This document shows, piece by piece, positions 33,404 through 41,946 of a stretch of 55,564 nt of DNA (its first letter is position 1; every line of letters starts with the position of its first letter). The notes beneath the pieces were generated by a model. That model was not told where the DNA came from, made no database searches, and was given only the letters and a program-made list of their open reading frames with translations. The position numbers and the translations under genes are program-made. This DNA is from Sunxiuqinia sp965372405 (GTDB lineage Bacteria; Bacteroidota; Bacteroidia; Bacteroidales; Prolixibacteraceae): assembly GCA_965372405.1 (NCBI GenBank), contig CBDVCE010000028.1, forward strand, positions 1 through 55,564. The letters are read 5' to 3'.

Positions 33404-33424
33404 ATCTTGACCAATTAACGAATT

Positions 33425-33979
33425 TTGGAAGACTTAGGTAAACTCATAAAAGAATGTGCTGCTGGAAAGTCGCGGGCTCAGGCTCGTGTATACGAGTTAT
33501 TTGCACCAAAAATGTTTGGGGTTTGCTTAAGGTATTCAAGAGATTCTACTGAGGCTGAAGATAATTTACAGGAAGGATTTTTAAAGATCTTTGAAAAGAT
33601 TGATACGTTTCGGCACGAGGGGTCGTTCGAGGGATGGATTAGAAGGATAATGGTAAATGTTTCTTTAGAGAAGTTTAGGAAACAGCATATTCTTCATCCT
33701 GTTGAAGATGTAACGGTATTTGAGGAAGCACAATTTTCGAATGATATTATTGCATCTATTTCAGCTAAAGATTTACTGAATTTGATACAGGAATTACCAC
33801 CCCGATATAAAATGGTGTTTAACCTGTATGTTTTAGAAGGGTTAAGCCACAAGGAAATCTCCGAAGAGATGCAAATCTCGGTCGGTACTTCTAAATCGAA
33901 CCTGGCTCGTGGCCGGTTAATTTTGAAAAAGAAAGTTGCAAGGGATTTTGGGGAAATGGAAAATAATTTTTCAGCATGA
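33425..33979 (+). CDS. ECF RNA polymerase sigma factor
   Basis: 184-residue extracytoplasmic-function sigma factor. Region 2 is evident in M-F-G-V-C-L-R-Y, A-E-D-N-L-Q-E-G-F and F-E-G-W-I-R-R-I (residues about 30-80); region 4 in L-P-P-R-Y-K-M-V-F-N-L-Y and the helix-turn-helix G-L-S-H-K-E-I-S-E-E-M-Q-I-S-V-G-T-S-K-S-N-L-A (residues spread over 125-165). The start must be TTG at 33425 (or the ATT before it): a stop lies three codons upstream and the next ATG would remove the start of region 2. Its stop overlaps the ATG of the next gene in an ATGA, so the two are coupled and the partner is likely its regulator. Confidence 0.9.
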   Translation: MEDLGKLIKECAAGKSRAQARVYELFAPKMFGVCLRYSRDSTEAEDNLQEGFLKIFEKIDTFRHEGSFEGWIRRIMVNVSLEKFRKQHILHPVEDVTVFEEAQFSNDIIASISAKDLLNLIQELPPRYKMVFNLYVLEGLSHKEISEEMQISVGTSKSNLARGRLILKKKVARDFGEMENNFSA

Positions 33980-35523
33980 CAAAGGAAGACAAATATTTTG
34001 ATGATTTGCTTCGCGATAAACTGACTGGTTTCGTGGAAACGCCTCCAGCGCATGTTTGGGAAGGGATTCAGAAGGCACAGATGGCTGCCAGAAAAAAGAA
34101 ACTGTTCTTTTACCTGAGCCTCACCGGAGCTGCAGCTGCAATATTTATTGCTTTTTTGGTAGGTCGACAAATTGCCATCCAGCCAGGAGGGGAATTGTTG
34201 CCAACTGAAGTTGTTGAAGCACCTGTTAATTTACAGAAAGAACAAGAAAGCGAATCAAAAACGATTACTCTTGATCAAGCGACTAAACATGATAGTCAAG
34301 ACTTGATTACATCGAACGTTAATGAAAGTGAAGCTGCCAACTCGGCTGAGGAATTAGAAAGTGGTAAGACTTTGGCTGATTTCAATCAGACCCAGTCTAC
34401 TGCAACTCAATCAAGCTCAAAAGCAACTGAGACAAATCAGTTGTCTGAGGCAACAAAAGATAATCTTGTGGCCACTAACGATCAGCAGAATGGTTTTGAA
34501 TCAAGTAGCTATAGTCAAACTCAACAATCCATCAGCCTTTCGGGTGCACAAACCCAGAATAGGGAAAGTGAGAGTTTCTCATTTTTGAAATCCTTAACCA
34601 AGGATATTTTTTCATTCGATTTTAAACCAGAAGAAAAACAATTAGCAACAATAACTAGAAATATAGAGCCTCAAAGCCTTACTGTTGACGATTTGGATGC
34701 CATTGAACGCAACCAGCAGCTTTTAGCTTTAAATGGAAAGATTAAGCAAGTAAATCCATGGAAAATTGCTGCGATGGTTTCCCCAAATATAGCTGTAAAT
34801 CAAACCAGTTATAATGAGTCTTATGCAAGGAATATGTCTAATCCGGGATCTAAAGAGAATCTTAGTATTGGCGGTGGGCTTGCTGTTTCTTATAAAGCCG
34901 GGAAACGTTTAAGTGTTCAGAGTGGTGTTTATTATAGCCAGCTTGGTCAGTCATCTTCAAATCAATTCGCAAACTATCAGAGTGAATTCATTGGTTTGGA
35001 TAATACGGCCAAATACTTTAATACATCACTTGCTGTTAAGTCTGGTCAGGCATTACTGAATGCTTCAGCAGGAGTTGTTGAGTTTGATAATCTTCCATCA
35101 AATGCACGAATTGGGAATAGCTTAGAATCAGAAAATTCAAATGAGGCTGTCTTCCTTACAGCAGCAGAATTTCAGCAGAATTTTGAATACATTGAAATTC
35201 CATTGAATCTACGCTATCTGTTAATCGATTCAAAGATTGACATTAACTTGCTCGGAGGCTTTAGTTCGAACTGGCTGATTGCGAATGATGCTTATTTAGA
35301 AAGTAATCTTGGGCGTGAAAGAATAGGAGAAACCAGAGATATGAATAAGGTAAGTTACAGTACTTCTTTTGGTATTGGCTTTGGTTATGGAATTTCAAAC
35401 AAGGTAAGCATGCATCTTGAGCCCCAGATCAAATACTTTTTAGGTTCTTTAAGTAGTAATTCTCAAGTTAGCTTTAAACCCTATACAATTGGTATTTATA
35501 CCGGTTTGAGTTATAAGTTTTAG
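33976..35523 (+). CDS. Probable sigma partner: cytoplasmic segment, one TM helix, periplasmic linker and C-terminal outer-membrane barrel
   Basis: 515-residue protein with an unusual layout. Residues 1-40 are soluble and charged (D-D-L-L-R-D-K-L, H-V-W-E-G-I); 42-62 form one hydrophobic helix (Y-L-S-L-T-G-A-A-A-A-I-F-I-A-F-L-V-G); 63 to about 240 are low-complexity, rich in S, T, Q and E; and 250-515 look like an OMP_b-brl barrel (alternating strands, G-F-G-Y-G-I-S-N, Y-T-G-L-S-Y-K-F at the end). Overlap with the sigma gene suggests the cytoplasmic part acts as an anti-sigma factor, with a barrel as sensor; this is inference. Such sigma-porin pairs occur in Bacteroidota. Confidence 0.8.
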   Translation: MTKEDKYFDDLLRDKLTGFVETPPAHVWEGIQKAQMAARKKKLFFYLSLTGAAAAIFIAFLVGRQIAIQPGGELLPTEVVEAPVNLQKEQESESKTITLDQATKHDSQDLITSNVNESEAANSAEELESGKTLADFNQTQSTATQSSSKATETNQLSEATKDNLVATNDQQNGFESSSYSQTQQSISLSGAQTQNRESESFSFLKSLTKDIFSFDFKPEEKQLATITRNIEPQSLTVDDLDAIERNQQLLALNGKIKQVNPWKIAAMVSPNIAVNQTSYNESYARNMSNPGSKENLSIGGGLAVSYKAGKRLSVQSGVYYSQLGQSSSNQFANYQSEFIGLDNTAKYFNTSLAVKSGQALLNASAGVVEFDNLPSNARIGNSLESENSNEAVFLTAAEFQQNFEYIEIPLNLRYLLIDSKIDINLLGGFSSNWLIANDAYLESNLGRERIGETRDMNKVSYSTSFGIGFGYGISNKVSMHLEPQIKYFLGSLSSNSQVSFKPYTIGIYTGLSYKF

Positions 35524-36048
35524 AGCAGAATCTAGAGTCAAGAACAAAGAGCCAAGAGATAAGATTGCTTATAATATAATCAAGTGAACAATTCTTCAGA
35601 GTAACAATTCATTCCGTAAAAGTAGACTACCTTTATTCTGAATGTCTAATTCGTGTTGAGATGTATGAAGACAATTTCCACATGTCTGTTTTAGAAATTG
35701 TTTAAATTTTATCCTTTGGTCTCTTTTTGCGCCTTAAGCCCTCATGCTTCGTTAAAATCTCCTTAAATAGCGGTGCTATTCGCGTCAATTTTGCCTTGCC
35801 TGAGAACTTAATCCATCAAAAACCTATCTCAAAAACAAAACTTAAACAGTTTCTTAGATTTCGATATCTCATTTCAGTATTATAAAAATCTCAATAGTCA
35901 TTGAGAGAGCTCCCCTCTTGGATCTATATTCTTGGTTCTTGATTCGAGTATTTCTGACCCATAGTGAAATATTCTGTTTGCTTCTCACGCAACTCTTTTA
36001 TAAGCTGCCCCATCTCTTAGGTGTTGATTAACCATTAAACACCGTATA
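35524..36048. other. Intergenic region flanked by an inverted repeat
   Basis: 525 bases without a gene. AGTCAAGAACAAAGA (35536-35550) and the reverse complement of AATCAAGAACCAAGA (35933-35947) form near-terminal inverted ends (13 of 15). Inside are AATAGCGGTGCTATT (a hairpin near 35764) and AT-rich sequence. It resembles a decayed element. Confidence 0.55.
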
Positions 36049-36801
36049 ATGAAGAAAATTGTGTTTTTAATGCTGTGTGTTCTTCTTACCACAGGCATAT
36101 TCGCCCAAAAAATCAAAAAGGAAGTTATTTACCTTAAAAATGGTTCTGTCCTAAAAGGTAAGCTTGTTCGGATTGATGATGAAAAAGTAGTTGTTCATTC
36201 CTCCAGAAATGTTTTCGTATTTAAAAACTCGGAGATTGATACCATCACTTCAAGCTTGCTTTCAGCTCCTGAAACCATTAAAGAAAAGCCTTGGTTTGTG
36301 AAAACCTCGGTTGGTATTCTAGCCGGAAGTTCCAATAACAGTAAATCAGCTCCGATATCTTTTATGGCCTCATTTAATTATAATCTGACAGGAAATTTAT
36401 ATGCCGGTTTAGGTACAGGGGTTGAGTTTTTCGAGGAATCATACATGCCTGCTTTTATTAATCTGGAGTACTATTTTAGGGATTCACACTTTACTCCTTT
36501 TGTTGGCCTTCAAGGTGGCTACTTAATTCCACTTGATGACAAAACTCACTCCTTAGATTATCGCTATTATTTGTCTTCAAGTTCTTATTGGCCCGGGCCT
36601 CAAACACAGGAGGTTGAGCCTGATGGTGGATTTATGCTAAACCCTTCTTTTGGTTTCAAAGGGATGGTTAGTCCGAATTTTGGATGGATGTTTTCTTTTG
36701 GATACCGTTTTCACCAGCTTGATTTTACGGGTGACGACGATTATGGAATCGAACGGAACTACAATCGTCTGTCAGTTCGGGTAGGAATTATTTTCAACTA
36801 A
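36049..36801 (+). CDS. Outer-membrane beta-barrel protein
   Basis: 250 residues with a signal peptide (M-K-K-I-V-F-L-M-L-C, cleavage near F-A-Q). The N-terminal mature part (20-70) is a small beta domain (Y-L-K-N-G-S-V-L-K-G-K-L-V, D-E-K-V-V-V-H-S) often found before barrels in this phylum. Residues about 75-250 alternate hydrophobic and polar as barrel strands and end V-R-V-G-I-I-F-N with a terminal aromatic. No ligand is evident. It is followed after 11 bases by the LVIVD lipoprotein gene; the two are an operon. Confidence 0.8.
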   Translation: MKKIVFLMLCVLLTTGIFAQKIKKEVIYLKNGSVLKGKLVRIDDEKVVVHSSRNVFVFKNSEIDTITSSLLSAPETIKEKPWFVKTSVGILAGSSNNSKSAPISFMASFNYNLTGNLYAGLGTGVEFFEESYMPAFINLEYYFRDSHFTPFVGLQGGYLIPLDDKTHSLDYRYYLSSSSYWPGPQTQEVEPDGGFMLNPSFGFKGMVSPNFGWMFSFGYRFHQLDFTGDDDYGIERNYNRLSVRVGIIFN

Positions 36802-36812
36802 AAAATAAAGAC

Positions 36813-38120
36813 ATGAAACAAACAATAAAATATATTACACTATTTATTGCCCTGTTGGGTGTGTTTTCAACTGCTTGTGAAGATGAGGTATTTGAAACCT
36901 TTAAAGGGAATTCTCCAATTTATCTTTCTTATGAAGACCTTCGTGAATCAATCACTTTGACTAATGTACAAACGATCTCAAAACCTGGAAAAATCTATTT
37001 TAAAGACAACTTCATTTTTATCAATGAAATAATGAAAGGGGTGCATGTTATTGATGTGAGTGATCCTTCAAATCCAAATGCGGTAGGGTTTATTGAAATA
37101 CCGGGGAACGTTGATATTGCTATAAAGGAAGACATATTGTATGCCGATAGCTATATTGATTTGGTAGCGATTGATGTTTCGAATCTGAGTGACATAAAAG
37201 AAGTAGGACGTATTGAGAACATTTTCCCATATACAATACCGGAATACAAAGAAGGTCACCGTTTGGCACAAATTGATGAAGACAAAGGAGTGGTGATTGA
37301 TTGGGAAATAACCACTATAAAGCAGGAAATTGAGCCAGTTTATTACCCAGTTTACTATACTCGTGGATTTGCTGAAGATGCTTTGATGGGTTTTGCCAGT
37401 TATTCAAAAGCGAATGGTGGAGTTGGTGGTGGCTCCGGATCAACCTTTGGCGTTGGTGGCTCTATGGCACGGTTCGGATTGTATAAAGATTATCTCTATA
37501 CCATTGACGATAATCAGCTATATACTTTTGATATTAAAACGATAGATAGCCCGGTTGAGTTAGACCAGAAAAACATTGGCTGGGGAATTGAAACCATGTT
37601 TGTATACAATGATCATGTATTTTTTGGAACAAACTCTGGCATGTTAGTCTATAGTTTAGAGATTGAACAGAACCCGAAATACGTGAATCAATATAATCAT
37701 ATTCGAAGTTGTGATCCAGTTGTTATTCAGGATGATTTGGCCTATGTAACCTTGCATGATGGCAATGATTGTGGGCGTTCTGTAAATCGATTGGATGTGA
37801 TAAAAATGAACGATGATTATTCCGAGATGGACTTGTTGGTTAGTCATTCACTGGCAAATCCTCATGGTTTGGGTATTGATGGTGATGTGCTTTTTATCTG
37901 TGATGGTGATGCTGGCCTGAAAATATTTAATGCATCTAATCCCATGACTATTACATCAAATAAAATTGCTGAGTTCCCTGATATTAACACCTATGATGTT
38001 ATTCCACTAAATGATTACCTGTTTATGGTTGGTGATGGTGGTTTCTATTTATACGATTATTCAGATTTGCAAAATATCCAACTACTTGCTACCATTCCTG
38101 TTTCAACGGGTAGTAATTAA
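36813..38120 (+). CDS. LVIVD-repeat lipoprotein (beta-propeller-like)
   Basis: 435 residues with a lipobox (F-S-T-A-C-E-D). The mature part consists of short repeated strands of the LVIVD type: G-V-H-V-I-D-V-S-D-P-S-N-P (about residues 79-91), L-V-A-I-D-V-S-N-L-S-D-I, L-Y-T-F-D-I-K, G-L-K-I-F-N-A-S-N-P, suggesting a beta-propeller or similar surface scaffold. A glycine-rich loop (G-G-V-G-G-G-S-G-S) interrupts it near residue 208. Function unknown; it probably forms a unit with the outer-membrane barrel encoded just upstream. Confidence 0.85.
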   Translation: MKQTIKYITLFIALLGVFSTACEDEVFETFKGNSPIYLSYEDLRESITLTNVQTISKPGKIYFKDNFIFINEIMKGVHVIDVSDPSNPNAVGFIEIPGNVDIAIKEDILYADSYIDLVAIDVSNLSDIKEVGRIENIFPYTIPEYKEGHRLAQIDEDKGVVIDWEITTIKQEIEPVYYPVYYTRGFAEDALMGFASYSKANGGVGGGSGSTFGVGGSMARFGLYKDYLYTIDDNQLYTFDIKTIDSPVELDQKNIGWGIETMFVYNDHVFFGTNSGMLVYSLEIEQNPKYVNQYNHIRSCDPVVIQDDLAYVTLHDGNDCGRSVNRLDVIKMNDDYSEMDLLVSHSLANPHGLGIDGDVLFICDGDAGLKIFNASNPMTITSNKIAEFPDINTYDVIPLNDYLFMVGDGGFYLYDYSDLQNIQLLATIPVSTGSN

Positions 38121-38141
38121 TTTGAGTTAGTTTTTTTGTTA

Positions 38142-38172
38142 CAAGGAGTCTCGCATTTTGTGAGGCTCTCTT
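38142..38172 (+). terminator. Terminator after the LVIVD gene
   Basis: Imperfect stem GGAGTCTCGCA/TGTGAGGCTCTC followed by TTTGTTT. Confidence 0.6.
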
Positions 38173-38174
38173 TG

Positions 38175-38204
38175 TTTGATAAACCTCCTGAACTTCTATC
38201 TTTG
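38175..38204 (+). promoter_or_regulatory. Promoter of the GH20 gene
   Basis: TTTG (38175-38178) and TATCTTTG (38197-38204) with an 18-base spacer, 33 bases upstream of the ATG. Confidence 0.65.
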
Positions 38205-38237
38205 TAACATACACATAAAACACTAAGACCTACTTCT

Positions 38238-40547
38238 ATGAAATATTTAAAACTAATCCTGTTTTGCGTGCTTGTTAGTTTCGTAACAGCATGTCAGCAA
38301 AATATAAAGCTGGAAGCCGTTCAAATTATTCCAGAACCATTATCAGTGGTTGAAAATGAAGAAGATCCATTTATAATCAAAGAGAAATCATCGATTGTGA
38401 TTAGCGACTCAACCATGCTTCCGGCTGTCCGATTGTTGCAAGATGTTCTAAATATGGAATTGCCTATTGTATGGAAAAAGGAGAACACGAAAGTGAAATC
38501 GGCCTTTGTTTTTCAATTCAATTCCAAGCTTGATTCCCTGACTTCCGAAGGCTACTCGCTTCATGTTTCAGAAGAAACTGTGGTCATTGGGTCGGCTGGT
38601 CCTGAGGGTTTATTCTATGCAGTAGAAACAATAAGACAATTGCTTCCTGCAGAACTGGAACAAGAATCAATCGCAAACTTGGGTTTACCAGCTGTTGACA
38701 TTGTTGACAGTCCTCGTTTTCCATGGCGAGGTATGCATTTGGATGTTTCGCGTCATTTTATGCCTCTTGAATTCATTAAAAAATACATTGATTATCTGGC
38801 TATGCATAAACTCAATGTTTTTCATTGGCATTTGGTTGATGGTATTGGCTGGCGTATTGAGATAAAATCGCATCCTGAATTAACTGATATCGGAGCATGG
38901 CGTGTCGTTAAAGAGGGTAAAAAACCATGGCAGGATTTTGAAGTTTGGAAAGAAGGAGATGATCGTCCGAAATACGGTGGCTTTTATACGCAGGAAGAAA
39001 TTAAAGAAGTGGTGAAGTATGCACAAGAGCGTTTTATCACGGTACTTCCTGAAATTGAATTGCCCGGACATTCAGAGGTTGTTTTTCAATGTTACCCGGA
39101 CTTGGGATGTAAAGATTCACATGGGAAAGGCCTGAATAATGGGGGTGTTTATTGTGCAAGTAATTCGGATAGTTACAAGTTGCTTGAAGATATTCTGGAT
39201 GAAGTTATTGATTTGTTTCCCTCGGAATTCATTCATATTGGTGGTGACGAAGTGAATAAAACGAATTGGAAGAATTGTGCCGATTGCCAGACTATGATGA
39301 AAAAGAATGGGTATGATCCACATGAGTTGCAAAGTCATTTTGTAAATCATTTTGACGAATACTTAAAGGCTAAAGGACGCAAGTTAATTGGCTGGCATGA
39401 AATATTAGAAGGCAAGCTTTCTCCTTCGGCAACCATTATGTATTGGGGTGGGGAGAATGGTGTCGCCAGCCATTTAGAAAAGGGACATCCAATGGTTTTA
39501 ACAACTGGATCGCCTCTCTACTTCGACCATTACCAAAGTCTAAGTAAAAATGAACCCAAAGCTTTTGGTGGTTATGCTTCGTTGAAGAAAGTATACAATT
39601 ACGAACCTGTTCCCGAAGGATTGACGGAGAAGCATCGTTCGCTTATTATGGGCGTACAAGCCAATGTATGGACAGAATATATGAAAACTCCAGAGCATGT
39701 GGAATACATGACCTTGCCACGAATGGCTGCTTTGGCAGAAATAGCCTGGCAGGAAGAAGGAACAAAAGATTGGGCCACCTTCCGGAGTAAGATGGATCGT
39801 TTTGTTGAGCGATATCAGGCCATGGGAGCAAATTATGCAAAGAGTGCTTTTCGACCCGATATTCAGTTTGAATTGAACAAAAAAACCAAGCACTTAAATG
39901 TATCACTGGAGACTGATTTGATTGCTGATATTTATTATTCTCTTGATGGAACAGAACCTACAATAGATACTGCAAGTCTTTATGCCCAGCCGTTCGTTGT
40001 AAAACAATCTGGAACTATAAAAGCCATTGCGGTAAAAGATGGAAATATTATGGTTGAACCTGAAACAAAAGATGTTATTCTGCACAAGGCGGTTGGAACG
40101 AAAGTTGAATTGAAATCAGAAGGCTACGGGAAGTATAAAGCCAAGGGAGGTTACACTTTAGTTGATGCTGATTTTGGTGGTGACAAATGGGGCAATGGAA
40201 GATGGTTAGGTGTGCTAGGCAAAGATCTTGAAGCAATCGTTGAATTTGACAGCCCAACTGAGATTCAGGAAGTTGGTTTTAGCTGTATTGAAGAAACGGC
40301 TGCTGGTATTTATTTCCCCGCAGGACTGGAAGTGGCTGTTTCTAATGACGGAAAAAACTTTGAAAATCTCAAAAGCTGGAAGAATCCTAGAGACAAAAAT
40401 ATTCCACGTTTATCTGAAATTTACACTAAAACTTTTGTAGTAGAGTTTCAACCAAAAACTTGTAAATATTTACGCGTCAAAGCGCAATACCAAAAGGTAA
40501 AGAATCAGGGCGTCTTTATTTTTATTGATGAGTTGATTGTGGAATAG
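38238..40547 (+). CDS. Beta-N-acetylhexosaminidase, GH20 lipoprotein
   Basis: Releases terminal GlcNAc/GalNAc residues from glycans. A lipobox (V-T-A-C) places it on a membrane. Order: GH20b-like domain (about 30-150), catalytic barrel (155-510) with W-R-G-M-H-L-D-V-S-R-H, F-H-W-H-L-V-D, the acid/base pair Asp337-Glu338 in H-I-G-G-D-E-V and W-G-G-E; then a chitobiase C-terminal-type domain (about 540-610, D-I-Y-Y-S-L-D-G-T-E-P) and an F5/8-type sugar-binding domain (640-769). 769 residues fits this multidomain type. Monocistronic. Substrate class is by family; the exact glycan is not evident. Confidence 0.95.
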   Translation: MKYLKLILFCVLVSFVTACQQNIKLEAVQIIPEPLSVVENEEDPFIIKEKSSIVISDSTMLPAVRLLQDVLNMELPIVWKKENTKVKSAFVFQFNSKLDSLTSEGYSLHVSEETVVIGSAGPEGLFYAVETIRQLLPAELEQESIANLGLPAVDIVDSPRFPWRGMHLDVSRHFMPLEFIKKYIDYLAMHKLNVFHWHLVDGIGWRIEIKSHPELTDIGAWRVVKEGKKPWQDFEVWKEGDDRPKYGGFYTQEEIKEVVKYAQERFITVLPEIELPGHSEVVFQCYPDLGCKDSHGKGLNNGGVYCASNSDSYKLLEDILDEVIDLFPSEFIHIGGDEVNKTNWKNCADCQTMMKKNGYDPHELQSHFVNHFDEYLKAKGRKLIGWHEILEGKLSPSATIMYWGGENGVASHLEKGHPMVLTTGSPLYFDHYQSLSKNEPKAFGGYASLKKVYNYEPVPEGLTEKHRSLIMGVQANVWTEYMKTPEHVEYMTLPRMAALAEIAWQEEGTKDWATFRSKMDRFVERYQAMGANYAKSAFRPDIQFELNKKTKHLNVSLETDLIADIYYSLDGTEPTIDTASLYAQPFVVKQSGTIKAIAVKDGNIMVEPETKDVILHKAVGTKVELKSEGYGKYKAKGGYTLVDADFGGDKWGNGRWLGVLGKDLEAIVEFDSPTEIQEVGFSCIEETAAGIYFPAGLEVAVSNDGKNFENLKSWKNPRDKNIPRLSEIYTKTFVVEFQPKTCKYLRVKAQYQKVKNQGVFIFIDELIVE

Positions 40548-40564
40548 AGAGGTAATTATACTCT

Positions 40565-41090
40565 CCTGCTGAGGTTTTTTGATTTCCTGCGGCTGAAATA
40601 CATGTCCTGCGGAGAATTGAACCTTCCCTGCAACTCATTCGCCTAATCCTGCGGCTCTTTTTGTTTCCCTGCGATTCATTTAGCTTCCCTCCTGCACAAG
40701 GATGGCTGATTTTCAGGCGGAACCTCCAGGTTTTGCAAAATCACCATCAGATTTGGCAGAGAACCGGTAGGTTTTGGTACTGTACCACTTGGAAATCGAA
40801 GAGTACCATTCGGTTTTGACAACGTACCACCGGATTTTGGGAAATGACCACTAAGTTTTGACAGATGACCGTCAGGTTTTGACAAATGACCACCAGATTT
40901 TAAGAGATTACCGGTCATCTCTCATTTCCCCGTGGTAATGTCTCATTTCTCTGCGGTTACTTGTCATTATTTTATGGTAATCTTTCATTTCCGTGCAGTC
41001 ATCTCTTATTTCCCTTCGGTCACTTGTCATTTATTCGTGGTCGCCTCTCATTCCTGTGCAGTCATCTCTCATTTATTTATGGTAATGGAT
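40565..41090. repeat. 21-bp-phased minisatellite with an inverted middle block
   Basis: Motifs recur at strict 21-bp phase. Right block: TCATT-like cores at 40922, 40943, 40964, 40985, 41006 (TTATT), 41027, 41048 and 41069. Middle block: TTTTG-like cores at 40731, 40751, 40772, 40814, 40835, 40856, 40877 and 40898. Left block: CCTGC at 40565, 40586, 40606, 40627, 40648, 40668 and 40691. Reverse-complementing the middle block gives the same consensus as the right block (GGT, then A/C-rich, then TCA), so the middle is inverted. Units differ in sequence, so it is not CRISPR. Because 21 is a multiple of 3, heptapeptide open frames arise by chance on both strands. Confidence 0.9.
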
Positions 41091-41318
41091 GAAATCTGGA
41101 GAGTGTTGGATCAAGTCAAATCCATTCCATTCCTGCGGAGGCAGGAATCTTTTCAAAGTAGTTGTATGTACCTTTCCAACTAAGGGCAGTTTCTTTTTCA
41201 AATTCCAAAATACAAAGAACAAATTCCAAATTTGAACTATCAGGTCAAATCCCGAAGATATTTTTGCAGATCTTTTTAAGAATAAGGGAATAAGGCTTAG
41301 AGGGGTCGGGTGCTTTTT

Positions 41319-41388
41319 CTACTAAGGTTCTCATTTAGAAAATAAGGTTTAACGATACAAAACCTTATCGTTCGACTTAACCTTAGTA
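41319..41388. repeat. Nested inverted repeat, relative of 1314-1442
   Basis: Outer arms TACTAAGGTT (41320-41329) and AACCTTAGTA (41379-41388); inner arms ATAAGGTTT (41342-41350) and AAACCTTAT (41360-41368). Same ACTAAGGTT/ATAAGG vocabulary and nesting as at 1314-1442. Confidence 0.75.
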
Positions 41389-41488
41389 AGTGTTTCCTAC
41401 GTTTAACCCCAACCTTATTAGCCGGTTCAGGTTTTAAAGTGCCTTTGTTTCGTTCCACTATTTCAAAGACCGGAGTAATTCGACAGAG

Positions 41489-41520
41489 ATCCTGAATCTT
41501 CACTTCGTTTCGTTCAGGAT
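41489..41520. repeat. Dispersed hairpin ATCCTGAA...TTCAGGAT
   Basis: 8-bp perfect arms around a CTTCACTTCGTTTC-like loop, followed by GACGA. The element at 1151-1182 has the same arrangement with ATCCCGGA/TCCGGGAT and a similar loop followed by GAC. Confidence 0.75.
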
Positions 41521-41908
41521 GACGAGCCTTGAGGGTGGTTGATTTCTCATAACCCACACATTGTAACTCAATTAATTGTTTATACCCTTCAAATTATCAA
41601 AGATATTCAGACGAAAAACTATTCAAATTAAATCTAACAATCCGAGAATCTTTAAATAGCTGTTTTCACCCTTCAAATGGGTTAGTCTCAAGTCTCAAGT
41701 AGGAAGTCGTAAGTATTAAACCAGTATCAAATACACAGTATCCAGTCGAAGTATCAATATTTCAAAGATCGGAGCATTTTGAAGCAGATCCCGATCCTGC
41801 AACTGCCTTTCAGGATTACGGCTCACTATATTTAGGTCTCCAGCTTTAAGCCTTTCTATTTCTTTGCGGTTTAAAACCACAACACCCTTTTTTTTATAAC
41901 AAAACCAC

Positions 41909-41916
41909 TACTTTTG
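41909..41916 (+). promoter_or_regulatory. -7 box of the transglycosylase-uvrA operon
   Basis: TACTTTTG, 30 bases upstream of the ATG at 41947. No clear -33. Confidence 0.5.
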
Positions 41917-41946
41917 CTGTTTGGTAATTTTTGAAGGAGAGATTTT

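Larger units (their letters stand above)
41091..41946. other. Gene-free region with dispersed inverted repeats
   Basis: Contains ATTCCTGC/GCAGGAAT (41129-41148), a nested inverted repeat (41319-41388) related to 1314-1442, an ATCCTGAA/TTCAGGAT hairpin (41489-41520) related to 1151-1182, and a partial relative near 41789-41818. The transglycosylase promoter is at its right end. No coding sequence is supported. Confidence 0.65.

Noticed and set aside
38238..40547. Polysaccharide utilisation locus with SusCD
   Set aside because: The hexosaminidase and sulfatase are 24 kb apart, each monocistronic, with no SusC/SusD pair in the window.
40676..40918. Minus-strand heptapeptide-repeat protein (GHLSKP-like units)
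   Set aside because: The open frame follows from the 21-bp period, which is a multiple of three; it has no signal, no promoter and no family likeness. The same holds for the plus-strand frame at 40932-41183.
40565..41090. CRISPR array
   Set aside because: Period is 21 bp, with no constant repeat separated by unique spacers; every unit is diverged and no cas gene is present.
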